In this document: positions 43,251-55,101 of the stretch, in pieces
Numbering within the stretch: the first letter of the stretch is position 1
Layout of the letters: each line of letters begins with the position of its first letter
Origin: Takakia lepidozioides
Taxonomy: Eukaryota; Streptophyta; Takakiopsida; Takakiales; Takakiaceae
Reading direction: 5' to 3'
DNA length: 64,000 nt
Assembly: GCA_030704615.1 (NCBI GenBank)
Contig: CM060732.1
Location: 12,586,001 to 12,650,000, forward strand
Program-made: the position numbers and the translations under genes
Notes under the pieces: model-generated
Databases searched by the model: none
The model's input: only the letters and a program-made list of their open reading frames with translations
Told to the model about the DNA's origin: nothing

Positions 43251-46029
43251 ATTTCCCAATAGGAATGTTAGAAACGGCAGGGTTTTCATGGCTTGAAGTT
43301 CCCGGGTCGATGGTGTGCATAAATTACTTGTAGGGTTCTTCACTGAAGTTTGCGTCTCTTCTGCTTTTATTATAGATTTTGGTTGGCGGAAGAAATGTAG
43401 GGAATGGACAAGCAGTCTGAACACAATGATTTTTCAAATCGTCAATATATTCATTAAGTGTTTCAGAACTGTACAACAAAAAGGATCCAAATGAGACTTT
43501 GCTATGGTGAGGATCCGCTATCACTGTCCGATGCATCCCCGCCCTCATGCAAGGATGGCTGCCTTCCACCTGCCTCCGAACCTGCACTGCCGCTACCGCT
43601 GTTACTCTGAGAAGCCCTCCCCTCAAAAATACCATCCTCACCAGCCGGAACTGTCCACCTGGGTGCGGAAGTGTCCTCGACATCCCCTCGCTCTCGGACG
43701 CGGATTCTATTACGAACTTCCCTACTCTGCCTTTCACAATTCTATGTTTGGCCTCACGCCTCATTATAATTCTCTGCTCATTCCCGTATGTCAATTGCTC
43801 TAACCGAGTAGGCCTATCCTCCCTCCTGATGGCTTCTTTGGCAGCCGTGTCTGCATAGGCTGGTAGAAAAAAGGGCTTCTGGGGACTCGCGAGAAACGAT
43901 TTTCTGGCAAAGAATGGCCGATGCGATTCTGTCTCCTCCTCTGCAACAGGGTCCGATTCGAGCAAGTCTCCAGCTTCTCCTCGTCGGACGACTCTGCAAG
44001 GCTGAGTGTACGCACAAACATAGAATGAAGTACATTAGAGAATTCAAACAGGGAATCATCGGCAGGTTGCATGGTCCCTACAACCGAAACCAATACACTT
44101 ACTATGGTGCAACTCACTCGAAGACAGGCATTGGGGGAAGCGGCTTCGGGCGCCCCTGCATCGAACGAATTTCCCGGACTTCCTCCTCTTCATCTTCCTC
44201 CTCTCCTTCCACGTCCTCTTCTGCGTTTTTGGGATCCTCAGTCGGAGGCAGACGCTGAAGGCCCGCCAAATTGTAATCGTACAAGGCCGTATCCCCCTCA
44301 AATGAGAACACAAATCGGTTCGACATCCTTCCCGCCCACATACAGGCACCTGCGAATTCATACGACAACCACAGCCAAACTCAAGAATGAGTCGCTTCCT
44401 CGCACAAGCAAACATACAGAAACGGAAATGGTGTCAATTTTGGTGCCGCATTCAATTAACGTTCTCACCTGTATTTGCAGTGACGTCAAGGACCCTGCCT
44501 TCAACATCCGTACACGTTTCCATGAGCGTCTGGATGAATGCAGGACTCCTGGTCCTGCCATACCTCCATGGCTTGCCCGACAAATCACAAAGAATGTCCT
44601 TCTCTCCCACATGGTTGAACAGGACGTTATACTCCAGTGGATCAACTGTGGAATCAACAAGTCTTCCTGCTTCACGTAATTTGAATTCGAATGTTCCTTC
44701 ACGAAGCAAAATGCCTGAAAGATAAGAGTCTGCAGAGAAGGAAATGAAAACGTCAGAGGTGGCCTACATGTACAGGGGCAATTTTGGCCCAGAAATTGAC
44801 ATAGCAGAGGAGAACCACAGCATACCTTCTGGCCATCGTTGAGAAGACCCTGCGTGTTGATGCAAGTCCAGATCTTTTCAGGATGGGTGCTGCACTTCTC
44901 CCCGTCCATACTTTGATATCATTCTCAGTGACTTCTCCATCGGCTGCTAGCACAACAACACAGCCAACGTCGTCCCCAACATGTTGGCTGCGAACCCGAA
45001 TGTGTGGCTCCAGTATCGTTCGTCGTACTTGTTCCACCAGGGAACTGAGCCCAGCCCCAGTATCTCCTGCCCATCCGGGATATCCACAAGGATCATGTCG
45101 ATGGAGGCTTTCACCGCCCTGCCCCCGACTGTGCTCTTTTTTGCCGTGGCTCATCGCCACAAAATACTCCATCATCTTTGTGTAGCCAGGAGTGTCCTCC
45201 ATATCATTGCCAGTGGCCTTCCTCTTCCCCTTCCCCTGGTGGGCCTCGATCGCCTTCCTCAAACTCGTTATCTCCAGCCTTCTGGTCAGAGCAGTTAGGA
45301 AATTTTCATTAACACACTCCACAATTGTGGGTGTTTTGAGGACTTCCCTGCCCGCAATCTGCACCGCACGGGTAGGGTCTGCCAGGTGCATCCTCGTATA
45401 GTGATCTCTTCGCAGCCGACCCCCCGGAGCGCTGGCCCTTGTGAATTTTCGGACGAGGTGTGGCCCCCTGGGTGTTTTCCTGCTGGAAATCGTCGTCCGA
45501 ATCCTCCTCATCTGGCTGACTGTGTTGCTGCTTCTTCTTCTTGGGTGTGGGGGTCTTCGTCTCTTGCCCCTGTTTGCGCGTTTTCTTTTCTTCCTGTCCT
45601 TGGGTGCTCAGCTGCCTGCTTCTCCATCTGCTCCTTCGCCAACGCTGCCGCCTTGGCTGACTTTCTCAGTGCTTTCTGCTTGGCTGCCTCCTCTGCTTTA
45701 GTCTTTCGCGTCCTCTGGTTGGGGATCCGATTGCGCCTTCATAGCCCTGGCATTCGCTTCCTTCTTCAAGTTAACCTCCGAGAGGTCAACGGTCCACTTG
45801 GGAGATCCACATACCAGGGGCAGTTTACCAAATGCTCGGCATGCCACTCCTTCGCCATTACTTCTGTGTACATCGTTCCACGACCTCCAGGTGTCCTCCA
45901 CGCCAGGAAGAATGGTGGAACCCTTTGAATGGCTCCGGACGGAATGAGTGCAAAGTTTATGTACCTGCAATCACGAGGCAGTTCAACAAAAATCATTCTA
46001 CCGATGCATCATGCAAGTGGAAGTTGTCA

Positions 46030-46135
46030 ATGCACAAGGTATTTCGGCACCGAAATACGGAGTGGACCGTGCCCCAATTACCCAGAACTCACATCTTGCA
46101 GAGGTATATTTCGGCGCCGCAATATCCATCGCTGC
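46030..46135 (-). repeat. Palindromic sites within a G3 intron
   Basis: ATTTCGGCACCGAAATA (46041) and ATTTCGGCGCCGCAATA (46110), inside the intron between the 46186 and 45972 exons. They match element D's array core. Confidence 0.75.
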
Positions 46136-47279
46136 TAACCAAATCATCTAAACTGCAAATAGGGGATGCATTGTCAGCAGATTATCTGAACAGGACACGC
46201 AGTGCCGCTGTGTCGGACACCCCCTCATGCTCTTCGATGTATACGCTGCGTCTGCCCTTTGCCATTTCTTGAAAAAAGAGGTTTGCGAAGCCGCCTCGCC
46301 ACGACTGCACGTAGTTCTCCATTGTCTCAGGCTTCGTCCAGTCGGATCTGAAATGGAAAGTGTGGTGTTGCCGTCCAATTGCTCCTGGGCTGGGCGTAAC
46401 TGAATCATGGCAGGTTTCCAAAACATTCATGATTTTGCAATTGCGACGATGTCCAACACAGAATAGGAGAAAATTATACCTGATGCCACCAAGTCATGAC
46501 ATTGAGCCAGTCGTTCATTTTGTCGTCTGTTGGCTCGATGGGAAAGTGGTACAGCAGCTTCGTGTTTGTATGGCCGTTCCAGATTCGCAGCCACCTCGTC
46601 TGCAGCCACCTCACATCGGTCAGACAAGAGCTCCAACATAAGAATCGCGAGAAGTCACAAAACAAGAATAAACACATGCTTACCTTCTCCGCCGGCTCAA
46701 CACAGGACACTGCGATGTGATGAAGTTTCTCCATGGACATTTCCGGTTTCATGGGTCTGGAGTAATGCAGTCCTATCTCCGCCAGGAACTCGGCACCAAG
46801 ACCAGGGTCAGCGATTGCAACTTGCTTAACAAGTTTGGACCTGTACTTGGTCCGGGATTGCTTCCCTGCCTGCACAATATGACTCTCTATCGACGCGTCC
46901 GCCTTGTTGGGGGCATCATTCTCAAAGAACTGCCTTTTGGCATAGGCCAAGTCATCCCTGATGTTCGTCTGCATTCCCATACCCAGCAGATACAGTCAGG
47001 CCACGGATCCCTGCAACAAATAACATTAAATTGATACTGAAATTTGAGATGAACCTCACCGAATAGAGGATCTCCACCATGGCGTCCAGTGTTGGTCGGT
47101 ACCAGGTGCGATCTGCTTTCGCTAGGGACTTCCTGTACAGCTCGGGATCGAGGGACTTTTGGAAGTCCGTCAGCGGAGCTGTCCCCACTTCTTGCACTCT
47201 GTAGAGCGTATGTGCCAGATGAGTTTCCACGAAGGCCCTCTCTGTTACCCTGCCATGGAGAAAAAAAACAACATGAAAA

Positions 47280-47365
47280 TATGATTTCGGCACAGCAATC
47301 CAATTTCCATTCATAGAGTGCATGACAGTGGTGAACATTGCCTATTTCGGCGCCGCAATAGGCAG
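47280..47365 (-). repeat. Palindromic sites in G3 intron 2
   Basis: ATTTCGGCACAGCAATC (47283) and ATTTCGGCGCCGCAATAG (47344), in the 47250-47392 intron. Confidence 0.75.
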
Positions 47366-48904
47366 TACACAAGGATGTAATTGTATACTTACAGATTTAT
47401 ATCCGCCATGGCACCCTTCAACAGTCCTCTGTCCCTGACGTCCACCTTCACGACAATGCAGTCCACCATGTAATGCCAACTGATATCTTGCGGATGCATT
47501 TCAGCAATGTACTCTGTCCAGGCAAGCATCCTGTGGTTCCCGTCCCAAACGAAGAACATCTTCCCTTCCATGTGTGCGAATGTGGGATTAGTCTTCAGAT
47601 AGGCTTCAAACTCGGCATTAACAGTGTGCCAGTGGGGGCCCCAATTCTGAAGCTCCTCTGCAGTGGGGCCCCTTGTGACACCCTGGTCATTCTCAATGGA
47701 AACGTAGAATGCTGCCGACCCCCGTCTGTACCCTTCTCTGAAGTTGTGCTTCAGTCGATCGATATCCCCTGGCAGTGCTTGCCTTACAACTGGAAGGCTT
47801 ACCATGCGACACAAAGGAACTTTAAGGTTCTCGGGATACACCATGGAGCCCAAAACGCGGCCTATGTTGCTATGAGTCTCTGCCAGCAACCTGTTTGCTG
47901 CTATGTTCATGTCTCGTGCGCTCATGAGCATACCCGCCACCAGTTTCTTACTTGTATCACCTCTGTCACTTCCCTCACCCCTCTCACCAGCCTGTGTACT
48001 GTCCTGGAGGTTTTGCTCCTCCGCAAGATCCAGCAGGTTCTGATCGTCGCCAAGTCGTACCACGTTATCGTCCTCTCCTTCTGTCAGTTGAATGGGCCGC
48101 CCTTCTGCAGATCCGACTCCCACATCTCCAGCGGCCTCCACCGCATCTGTGTTTTCTGAAATTGACTGCAAACCCAATACCTCCGCTTCCAGTCTCCCTA
48201 GGGGTTTTACTGGCGAAGCCATGGGCTCCTTCTGCTTTCTCGGCTTCCGAACTCTAGGTGGGCTTTTCGGAGGCGATATCTGAGGTGTTGAATGAGGACT
48301 CGTCTGCCTCGATGCACTTCCACCTTGTGAGCGCAGCACCCGGGCAGGAGTATCCAAAGTTGACTGTGTTTTCGCCTGCGATCCCTCCCCAGCTCCCATG
48401 TCAAACAAACAGGAAAACATGAGACACTGCACGCCAAAACAAAGGTGTCAAAGGAATATTGCGTATGGAGTGCTTCACATCCGCGAAGCACGAATCTCTC
48501 ACTGGTGGGCGATCCGAGTCTCCGGATAACGACGTCTGCATTTCATGCATGAGACGGAGCTTAAGTCGTCGTGTCGTCGGCGGCTTCCCAAAATCCCGCG
48601 TCCTCCTCTTTGCCGGAGTCGCCTGACCTTCCACAAACTCTATGCTACCACTATGCCGCATAAGGAGAGGAAACGCAGGAGAACGTCACTGCAGAAGGGC
48701 AAGGAGCGAGAGAGCGAAGCGGTGGAACATGCAACCACTATGCACGAGCAGATGCGTAAGCAGCCACGTCTCCCGAAGCGTTGCCACCGTCCACCACTTT
48801 CTGCCGTATGGGTGATGAAGAGATTGTGACCCCTGACACGTTCGCACGGATGAAGTCGACTGGAACACGACGCGTGCCAGTTCCAGCCACCAGTGTATGA
48901 CGGT

Positions 48905-50725
48905 TTATCCGAATTGCGGCACCGAAATACGTTCCGTTCACCGGATGCGTTTCCCGGAGCAGCCGGCATTGAATGAAATATCCGCACATCATGAAACCCA
49001 ACCGCCATGAAAATCCCCTGCATATGACATTCAACAGTCAGGTCGGTACGTTTCATCAGCGGACGGATGAATTTCGGCGCCGAAATTCATCCTATTCAAG
49101 TGCTTTCATACACAAACTTACAAATTTCGGCGCCGCAATTCATCGCTTTCCAAGTCCTCATTCGTCATGAGCAAACCTGTCGGTGGGATATCGGAGCCGG
49201 AATTAATTCCGGGACAACGGAAACGGCTGCACTTCGCACATTTCATCCATATTTCGGCGCCGAAATTCATCGCTTCGCAAGTCCTCATTCGTCATGAGCA
49301 AACCTGTCGGTGGGATATCGGAGCCGGAATCAATTCCGGGACAACGGAAACGGCTGCACTTCGGCACATTTCATCCATATTTCGGCGCCGCAATTCATTA
49401 CGAATATGTCCGTCCGCGCGTAGACGAGGTGAAATCATCCATATTTCGGCGCCGAAATTCATCCAGAGCGAAGACTAAATCGGCACGATGCTATGCTTTG
49501 CCGCCATCATTGCCCCTGACGGATGCTGTCCATGCTGTTGGACTTGCCATTTCTGGACATTTAACTATAATTTCGGCGCCGAAATTATACTTTATGTGCG
49601 GCAACGTCCCGTGCGAAAAAGACCACTTATGGATACTGTCGGTTTCAAATGAAAAAAAACGGCTAAAATGCAATTAATTTTGACAGAAGTGGTTTAATAT
49701 GCCGATTTCTCCATTAAATGCAGAATATTCCTGTTATATTCGTCGGAACGGGGTATTTCCAACGATTTACGGAAAATTATCATCCAAAACCAAAAAGTAA
49801 GTGCCGGTTTGGACGAATTTCGGCGCCGAAATTCATCCGTCGCATAGAAAATGTAATATTAGAGTTACTCATTGCGGACAGTAAGGATGAATTTCGGCGC
49901 CGAAATTGATCCATTTCAAAGAAAAATAAATATTGGAGGGAAGGCATTGGATGAATTTCGCGGCGCCGAAATCCGCGCGCTAAAACCCTGAAAAGAATTT
50001 GGAGGGATGAAGTCGGCTGAATTTCGGCGCCGAAATTCATTGCTCGCGAAGGAAAAAAAAAATTTCTGGAGGACTTCGGATGAATTTCGGCGCCGAAATT
50101 CATTGCTCGCGAAGGAAAATAAAAAATATCTCCTGGACTTGGAATGAATTTCGGCGCCGAAATTCAATGCTCGCGAAGAAAAAAAAAATCGGGAGGATTT
50201 TGGTTGAATTTCGGCGCCGAAATTCATTGCTCTCGAAGAAAAAAGGAAATTAAAAGGGAGTACTTGATGAGATTCGGCGCCAAAGTTCATCTGTCGCAAA
50301 GAAATAAAAACAGAAAGGACTTCCGATGAATTCTGGCACCGAAATCCATCGCAGGGCAGCAGAATTAGGGTCGGAAAAGGAGATGAAGAATGAATTTCGG
50401 CGCCGAAATACATCCATTCTGCCGAATCAGGATTACTGTCATTCGGAAGTCGGCACCGATATCCGGACACGTGGTCAATCACGACTGTAATCAGGAACAC
50501 ATTATCCGTATTTTGGCATCTAAATTCAACCCATATGTGCAGATACAATTTAATGAAGAAGAAGTTCATCCGAATTTCGGCACCGAAATCCATCCGTTGG
50601 GTGCTTGGTCAGTTTTATGAGGTAAACAAATTACGATTTCTGTTGCCAGAATTCATCCCTTGGCTTCCAAAGCTGTTACATGACAGAGATGTTCATCCAG
50701 ATTTCGGTGCCGAAATTCATGGGAA
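48905..50725 (+). repeat. Central array of AATTTCGGCGCCGAAATT palindromes (element D)
   Basis: About 20 sites from 48911 to 50715, spaced about 60 bp over much of the array (for example 49886, 49954, 50020, 50082, 50147, 50205). Most are embedded in GATGAATTTCGGCGCCGAAA and followed by TTCATTGCTCGCGAAG-type spacers. A 127-bp direct duplication occupies 49140-49390. The array lies between the divergent starts of G3 (48661) and transposase D (50967). Confidence 0.92.
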
Positions 50726-50966
50726 GGCCTGATTTATTGTACCCCAAGTGGTTGTACATTACAATTCAGGCACCAAATATCCGATGTGAACTTGCTGTTT
50801 CGTCCGTTTTTTAACGTACGTTACACACCTTCATCTTTACGTGCACTGATCACCCATCATGTTGGATACGGAATCCTCCAGAAAATCATTTGTGTTATTA
50901 GGTAGGACACACTCTTCTCATTGCAGGACTTCGCTGCGGAGCGTACCGAGAGGTCCCGTCTTCAAA

Positions 50967-53900
50967 ATGGACTCCCGTGTTTGGGTCAACGTGTACTTCC
51001 ATCCTGATTCTCTGAAAGCTAAAATACCCTGCGACCAAGGATTTGCGATTGTCACTGAGCAGTACTTGTGTGTGAAGTTCGGGCTCCGCCCTGGAACGGT
51101 GTTTTTGGAAGAGGAGACGAAGGATGCTTATGGAAATTTTCTGGAAAGTGCCGTCATTCTGCATGCAGATTTCGGAAAAGGCAAAGAGTGGCGGCTCCCA
51201 GCTTCTGAATCCATCCGGTACAGTGCCATTGGTGAAATCGTGCCTAAAGAGTTCCCACGCTGGAACTTGGTTGATCCTCCTTCCACAAGAGGGTCTGGGG
51301 TGCAAGATGTGAAGGATGTGGGCACCTCTTCACAAGCAGAGAAGCCCAAACATGTGAAAAGGGAAATCCAGGAAAACAGGGAAACAGTCGTCCAGGACTT
51401 ATCCAGTGACGATGAAGACTGTATGGTCCTTCCATCGTATGTTTCGAAGTCGTCCGTCACTAGGAGTGTTCAGCATACACCGTCCGACTCAACTTCCGTC
51501 CGCTCAGTAATCGACATATTGCGGAGGATGAAGACAACGGGTTCCCGCTCCAGTGACCTTCTTAGGCTTGATTACGACAAAACTCCAATCCATTCTGTGG
51601 AAACTTTGCCTGATGTTGTGGATGGGAATGCTATCTACGAGTTCCCTCCAGTGCCGGCAGGCGCAGGCCCAGACGGCATGCTCGCAGGAATGAACAGGAA
51701 ACATGACGGCCACCCTTGGTGTGTCACCAAAACTTCATCGTCCAACCTGGGTGATGGAGTTCGAGTGAGATATGTATTGTGTGCTGGGCATCTTAAATGT
51801 TTCTCGAGCACATGTTACCATTACACTAGCAAAGGCACCAGGAATGAGACTGACTGGATTGGCAATTCGTCGACCCCATTTTGGCCTCAAGGTAGAGTTC
51901 CTGCAGGGACGTTCAAGTGTGCCCATTGCAACGCAGCCCCTACGTGCATGGCAGTGTGCAACGCCAAGCAGTACTACGTCGGGACCGTCGGCCCAGCGTG
52001 CACCAGAGCATGCATTCACATCGGAAAGCATGAGCACCCCCTCGCCAGAGGCAATTGCAGAGTCGCTTTTCAACAAGCCCAGGATATTATCAAGGAGGAG
52101 GTGAGGCCGCAAAGCCAACAGATACTCGCATCGGCACATAGGATTGCAATTGGCAGAATAATGTCGGAGGACGGAAGCACAAGAGAGAAGCTGGGCGAGG
52201 GGACATGAAGGACCTGCTGGAAGCTGTCTCCCATGTGTGCAGCCCCAATGTCAGGAACCACATTGTCAGCTGCAAGAAACGAATCGGAAGAGGATCAGAC
52301 ATGCACTCCATCTTGGAAGTGAAACGCACATGCGGCTACGACTTCATCCAAGGCAGCTTCTTTCCTGGTCAAGGCTCGGAGATGGACAGGTGCTTCATAT
52401 TTAAGATGTCAACGTGCGGACCGGGGAGCGGCGTCGATTTGGTGAAGCGGATGACCAGTGGAGACCTCTCAAATTGTTGGGTCATGTTTGACCACATCCG
52501 GCGAATTACCAACCACGATTGGGTGACAATGGGGGCACATGTATACGACCCACATTGCAGAAAGTTGATGACCATTGCTATCTGCGAAATGAAGGGAGAA
52601 GACACAGATTCGGAGTTGCATATGTGGCGCGGACATTAATGAGCAAATGGCGAGAGCCAAGTTGCCCCCTCCCGATTTTAGGGGCTTCATGGCTGACAAT
52701 GCCCAGGCAAACTGGGCTGCAGTTAGGAGGGTATATGGGGACGACCCAAAGACTCCAATGGAAGGAAAGGAGAGATCTTGCGGGTTCCACTTCATGCAGA
52801 GTTTGACGCAAAACACGAAAAGGTTCGTGGCGTCACGCCACCGGCAGGATCATATCAGTATGTGCCTAGCGTGGAAAAATGCGAATTCCATCGACGAGGC
52901 GGAGACCGAGTTTGCAACCATACGCGCCTGGTGGGTGTCTTCAGGGGCAGTGGATGTGAAAGATCAGCCAGAACTGCAAACGTGCTTGCGTGGTGGCATT
53001 ATAGATTCCGCCAGTTTGGAGACTACATGAGACAGGTAACACATTTCTGTACTTGACAATTGTTCTGTTTTGTGCTTGGACATTCTCCACAATCAGTGAC
53101 ATATCTAATTTCCTTCAACAGGACATGAGCTTGGAGGATGACACGGATATGCCGACGACGAACATGGCCGAATCGGTGCACTCTTCCTGGCGTGCTTCCT
53201 CTGCAGCACATCTCGTTGACATGTTGACAGCAACAACAGAAGATATTGTGAGGGCCATCATGCAACAATCTCATTACTACCAGTTTCTGGGAGGAAAGCA
53301 ATGGGGTATCGGACCAGACAGGCAGGAGATGCTGATGAGGGCGGCGCATCGTTCGACCGATCCCAAAAAATGGACTGCTGCATTGCGGGAAACTATAAGG
53401 TCAACGCCGTTACACAGTCGGGGGAACTGCCTGGAGGGCGATGTCCGCAGCCGGCCGGTGAAGAGAAGAATTGAGGACATGCCCGGAGGGGATGGGGATT
53501 CATGGAGATCAGATATGAACATCCGCACTCAACCTCGGGGCGCAACGATGTTGCGTCCCACGCCTCCACGAAGCAGGACTCGTACCCCCTCTCCTGCAGC
53601 ATCCATGGAATCGCTGCCAGACTCGGGACAACATGCCGAGGATGGGCATGTTGCTCCTGTTTTCGTTACCCAATACAACATTCCAATCGTGGAGCGAGAT
53701 GTGTCGGCCGGCCTCGCAGTGGAGAATTGCACGGACCCGTCCGACATTTCGTGGCAAATGTTGTGTTGTTCGTGTCGACACCAACCAGAGATGCAATGAG
53801 ATGATTCGGAGGAGCCCGCAGGGCGGTGTGCCTGCCCCTTGCTTCACAGGGAGATTTGTGTGCGCAAAGTTTGTGGAGGCCACACTGAAGGAGTTTTGGT

Positions 53901-54552
53901 TCTGCAGGCACGACATCATGTCGTGTGTGTTCGGCAAGCCCAAGTATGGTGTACAAGGCATGCCTGAACCACCGGCAGTCTGGCCTGTGGCAAGTGGTAC
54001 AGATCTTACCCTGGAGGAGGCAGACGCTCTAGGAAGTGCAGGGTTTCGACTGGTGGAGAGGACAGACGTTCCACGAAATCCAATTCCCAATCGTCATCCT
54101 CCTCCCACGAGAAGCTCTTCGCCCCGCATACCGGTGGGTGACCCCGCAGCTTGGCCCACCCATCGGTGGGGTAAACTGAAAAGACGGCGGCCACCAACAA
54201 AGGCGAACGACACCAGGATGGCCAACGCTCTTGCAATGCCCTGCATAGTGCAAGGTTGCAGGGATGTTCCTCACCCGGGATGGGGCGCATATTTCAGTTG
54301 TCAACAGCCGGGTCTGCTGCGCGCAGTGTCGTGTATGCAATCACGGTTTCACAGTACCCAGCTTGCAACTGTGAGGACTTCCTTGTTATGGAATCGAGGA
54401 ATGCAGCATACGTCCCCTGCAAACACCTTTATTACATTTTTATGAAGCGCATGAGTTGCATATCCGCAGTGGACGTCTTCATCCATGCTCCAACACTGAG
54501 TTTCAACGAGCTGCACAAGGCCCTACGGCAGGATACTGGTCGGACTGCTTGA
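50967..54552 (+). pseudogene. MULE-type transposase D with GCM1-like and SWIM zinc fingers
   Basis: Start chosen at MDSRVW (50967), where homology with copies B and C begins. N-terminal domain (VYFHPDSLKA, IVTEQYLCVKFGLRPG), acidic/Ser linker, GCM1/WRKY-like finger (51702-52052: HDGHPWCVTKTSS, LKCFSSTC, FKCAHCNAAPTC, IGKHEHP). A frameshift near 52190 leads to the RNase H-fold DDE: Asp 52490 (WVMFDHIRR), Asp 52695 (GFMADNAQANWAA), CGFHFMQSL, intron 53036-53121, Glu 53170 (TTNMAESVHSSW). Then come a linker, FWFCRHDIMSCVFGKPKYG, and a SWIM finger CxC...CxH (54364-54426), ending TGA at 54552. Frame changes near 52190, 52640, 52980, 53700 and 54280. Transposases of this class cut at the element's ends. 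Confidence 0.9.
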
Positions 54553-55101
54553 CATTCCACATTCGGGAAGGAGTTAGTGGCAATTATATTACATTCATCT
54601 TCTTGCACCCTATTTTTTGTGAGGAATTATACACTTGGTGCCGTGCCGCATCGCCATGGCTACATGTGAATTTCGTCCACCTTTATGAGAAGACTCCAAT
54701 TTGCTACAAATACATTGTTACTGTTCTGCAAATGTGATGCCTTTACAAGATTGCTAGTTCTGTGTCCTGGGAAGGTCCTACTGCACATTCCAGCATTTGC
54801 ATACTGCACCTTGTGCAAACAGCAATCCATACGACAAAGGACACGTCCCAGCATACTGGCAGTGAATTGCAAATAACATTAACAGAAGATTATTGAAGCC
54901 TGTATATTCCCCATATGGCACAGGGAAGCTGCTTGATTTCTGAATGAAAATGTATGTGCCATGAGTGTCAGCAAGTTGAAACATGTCTACTCTAGCATGC
55001 AAGACCTATGTTCTAGTGGCTAGTGCCTCTGCAACAGCGGTGATATCATTCTCTCCAAAGTCTTCAATCCGATCCTCATTAACGTTCAACTGCACTGATG
55101 C
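54553..55101. other. No gene seen; junction of elements D and E
   Basis: 550 bp with no recognised coding sequence, terminal motif or palindrome. The right end of D and the G5 side of element E should meet here. Confidence 0.5.

Larger units (their letters stand above)
43324..48661 (-). pseudogene. G3: ParB-like plus permuted N4/N6 DNA-methyltransferase-like protein
   Basis: Minus-strand exons: 48503-48661 (MRHSGSIEFVEGQATPAKRR), 47393-48426, 47061-47249, 46684-46968, 46480-46599, about 46186-46348, about 45000-45972, about 44826-45000, 44469-44729, 44107-44349 and 43324-43995. The second exon has a disordered part (SPPKSPPRVRKPRKQKEP) and the ParB-like module (LKVPLCRMVSLPVVRQAL; FFVWDGNHRMLAW). 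Helical exons follow. The methyltransferase-like part has motif IV-like SIDMILVDIPDG (45070-45099), then PLEYNVLFNHVGEKD, and motif I GRVLDVTANT spliced to GACMWAGR. FSFEGD fits motif II. IV before I is the permuted order of N4/N6 enzymes. The tail carries FFARKSFLASPQKPFFLPAY. Several frameshifts lie at 45.0-45.9 kb, and the 46186 donor lacks GT. Nuclear DNA modification is inferred. Confidence 0.6.
42812..54560 (+). mobile_element. Composite element D/G3, the most complete copy
   Basis: The left terminus GAGGTTTACTATTTCATGAG (42812), followed by CATGAGCC/CATGAGCGG units, interrupts G2 (left flank GCGTACAAG). Inside: G3 (ParB-methyltransferase, minus), palindrome array, transposase D (plus). 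I cannot find the right terminal motif after the transposase stop (54552), so the right end is truncated or diverged. Both coding arms retain all domains although frames are damaged. Confidence 0.75.

Noticed and set aside
47389-48426. Bacterial contamination, because ParB and methyltransferase domains are typical of prokaryotes
   Set aside because: The genes have multiple GT-AG introns at matching positions in G1, G2 and G3 and are embedded among plant-type retroelements in the same contig.
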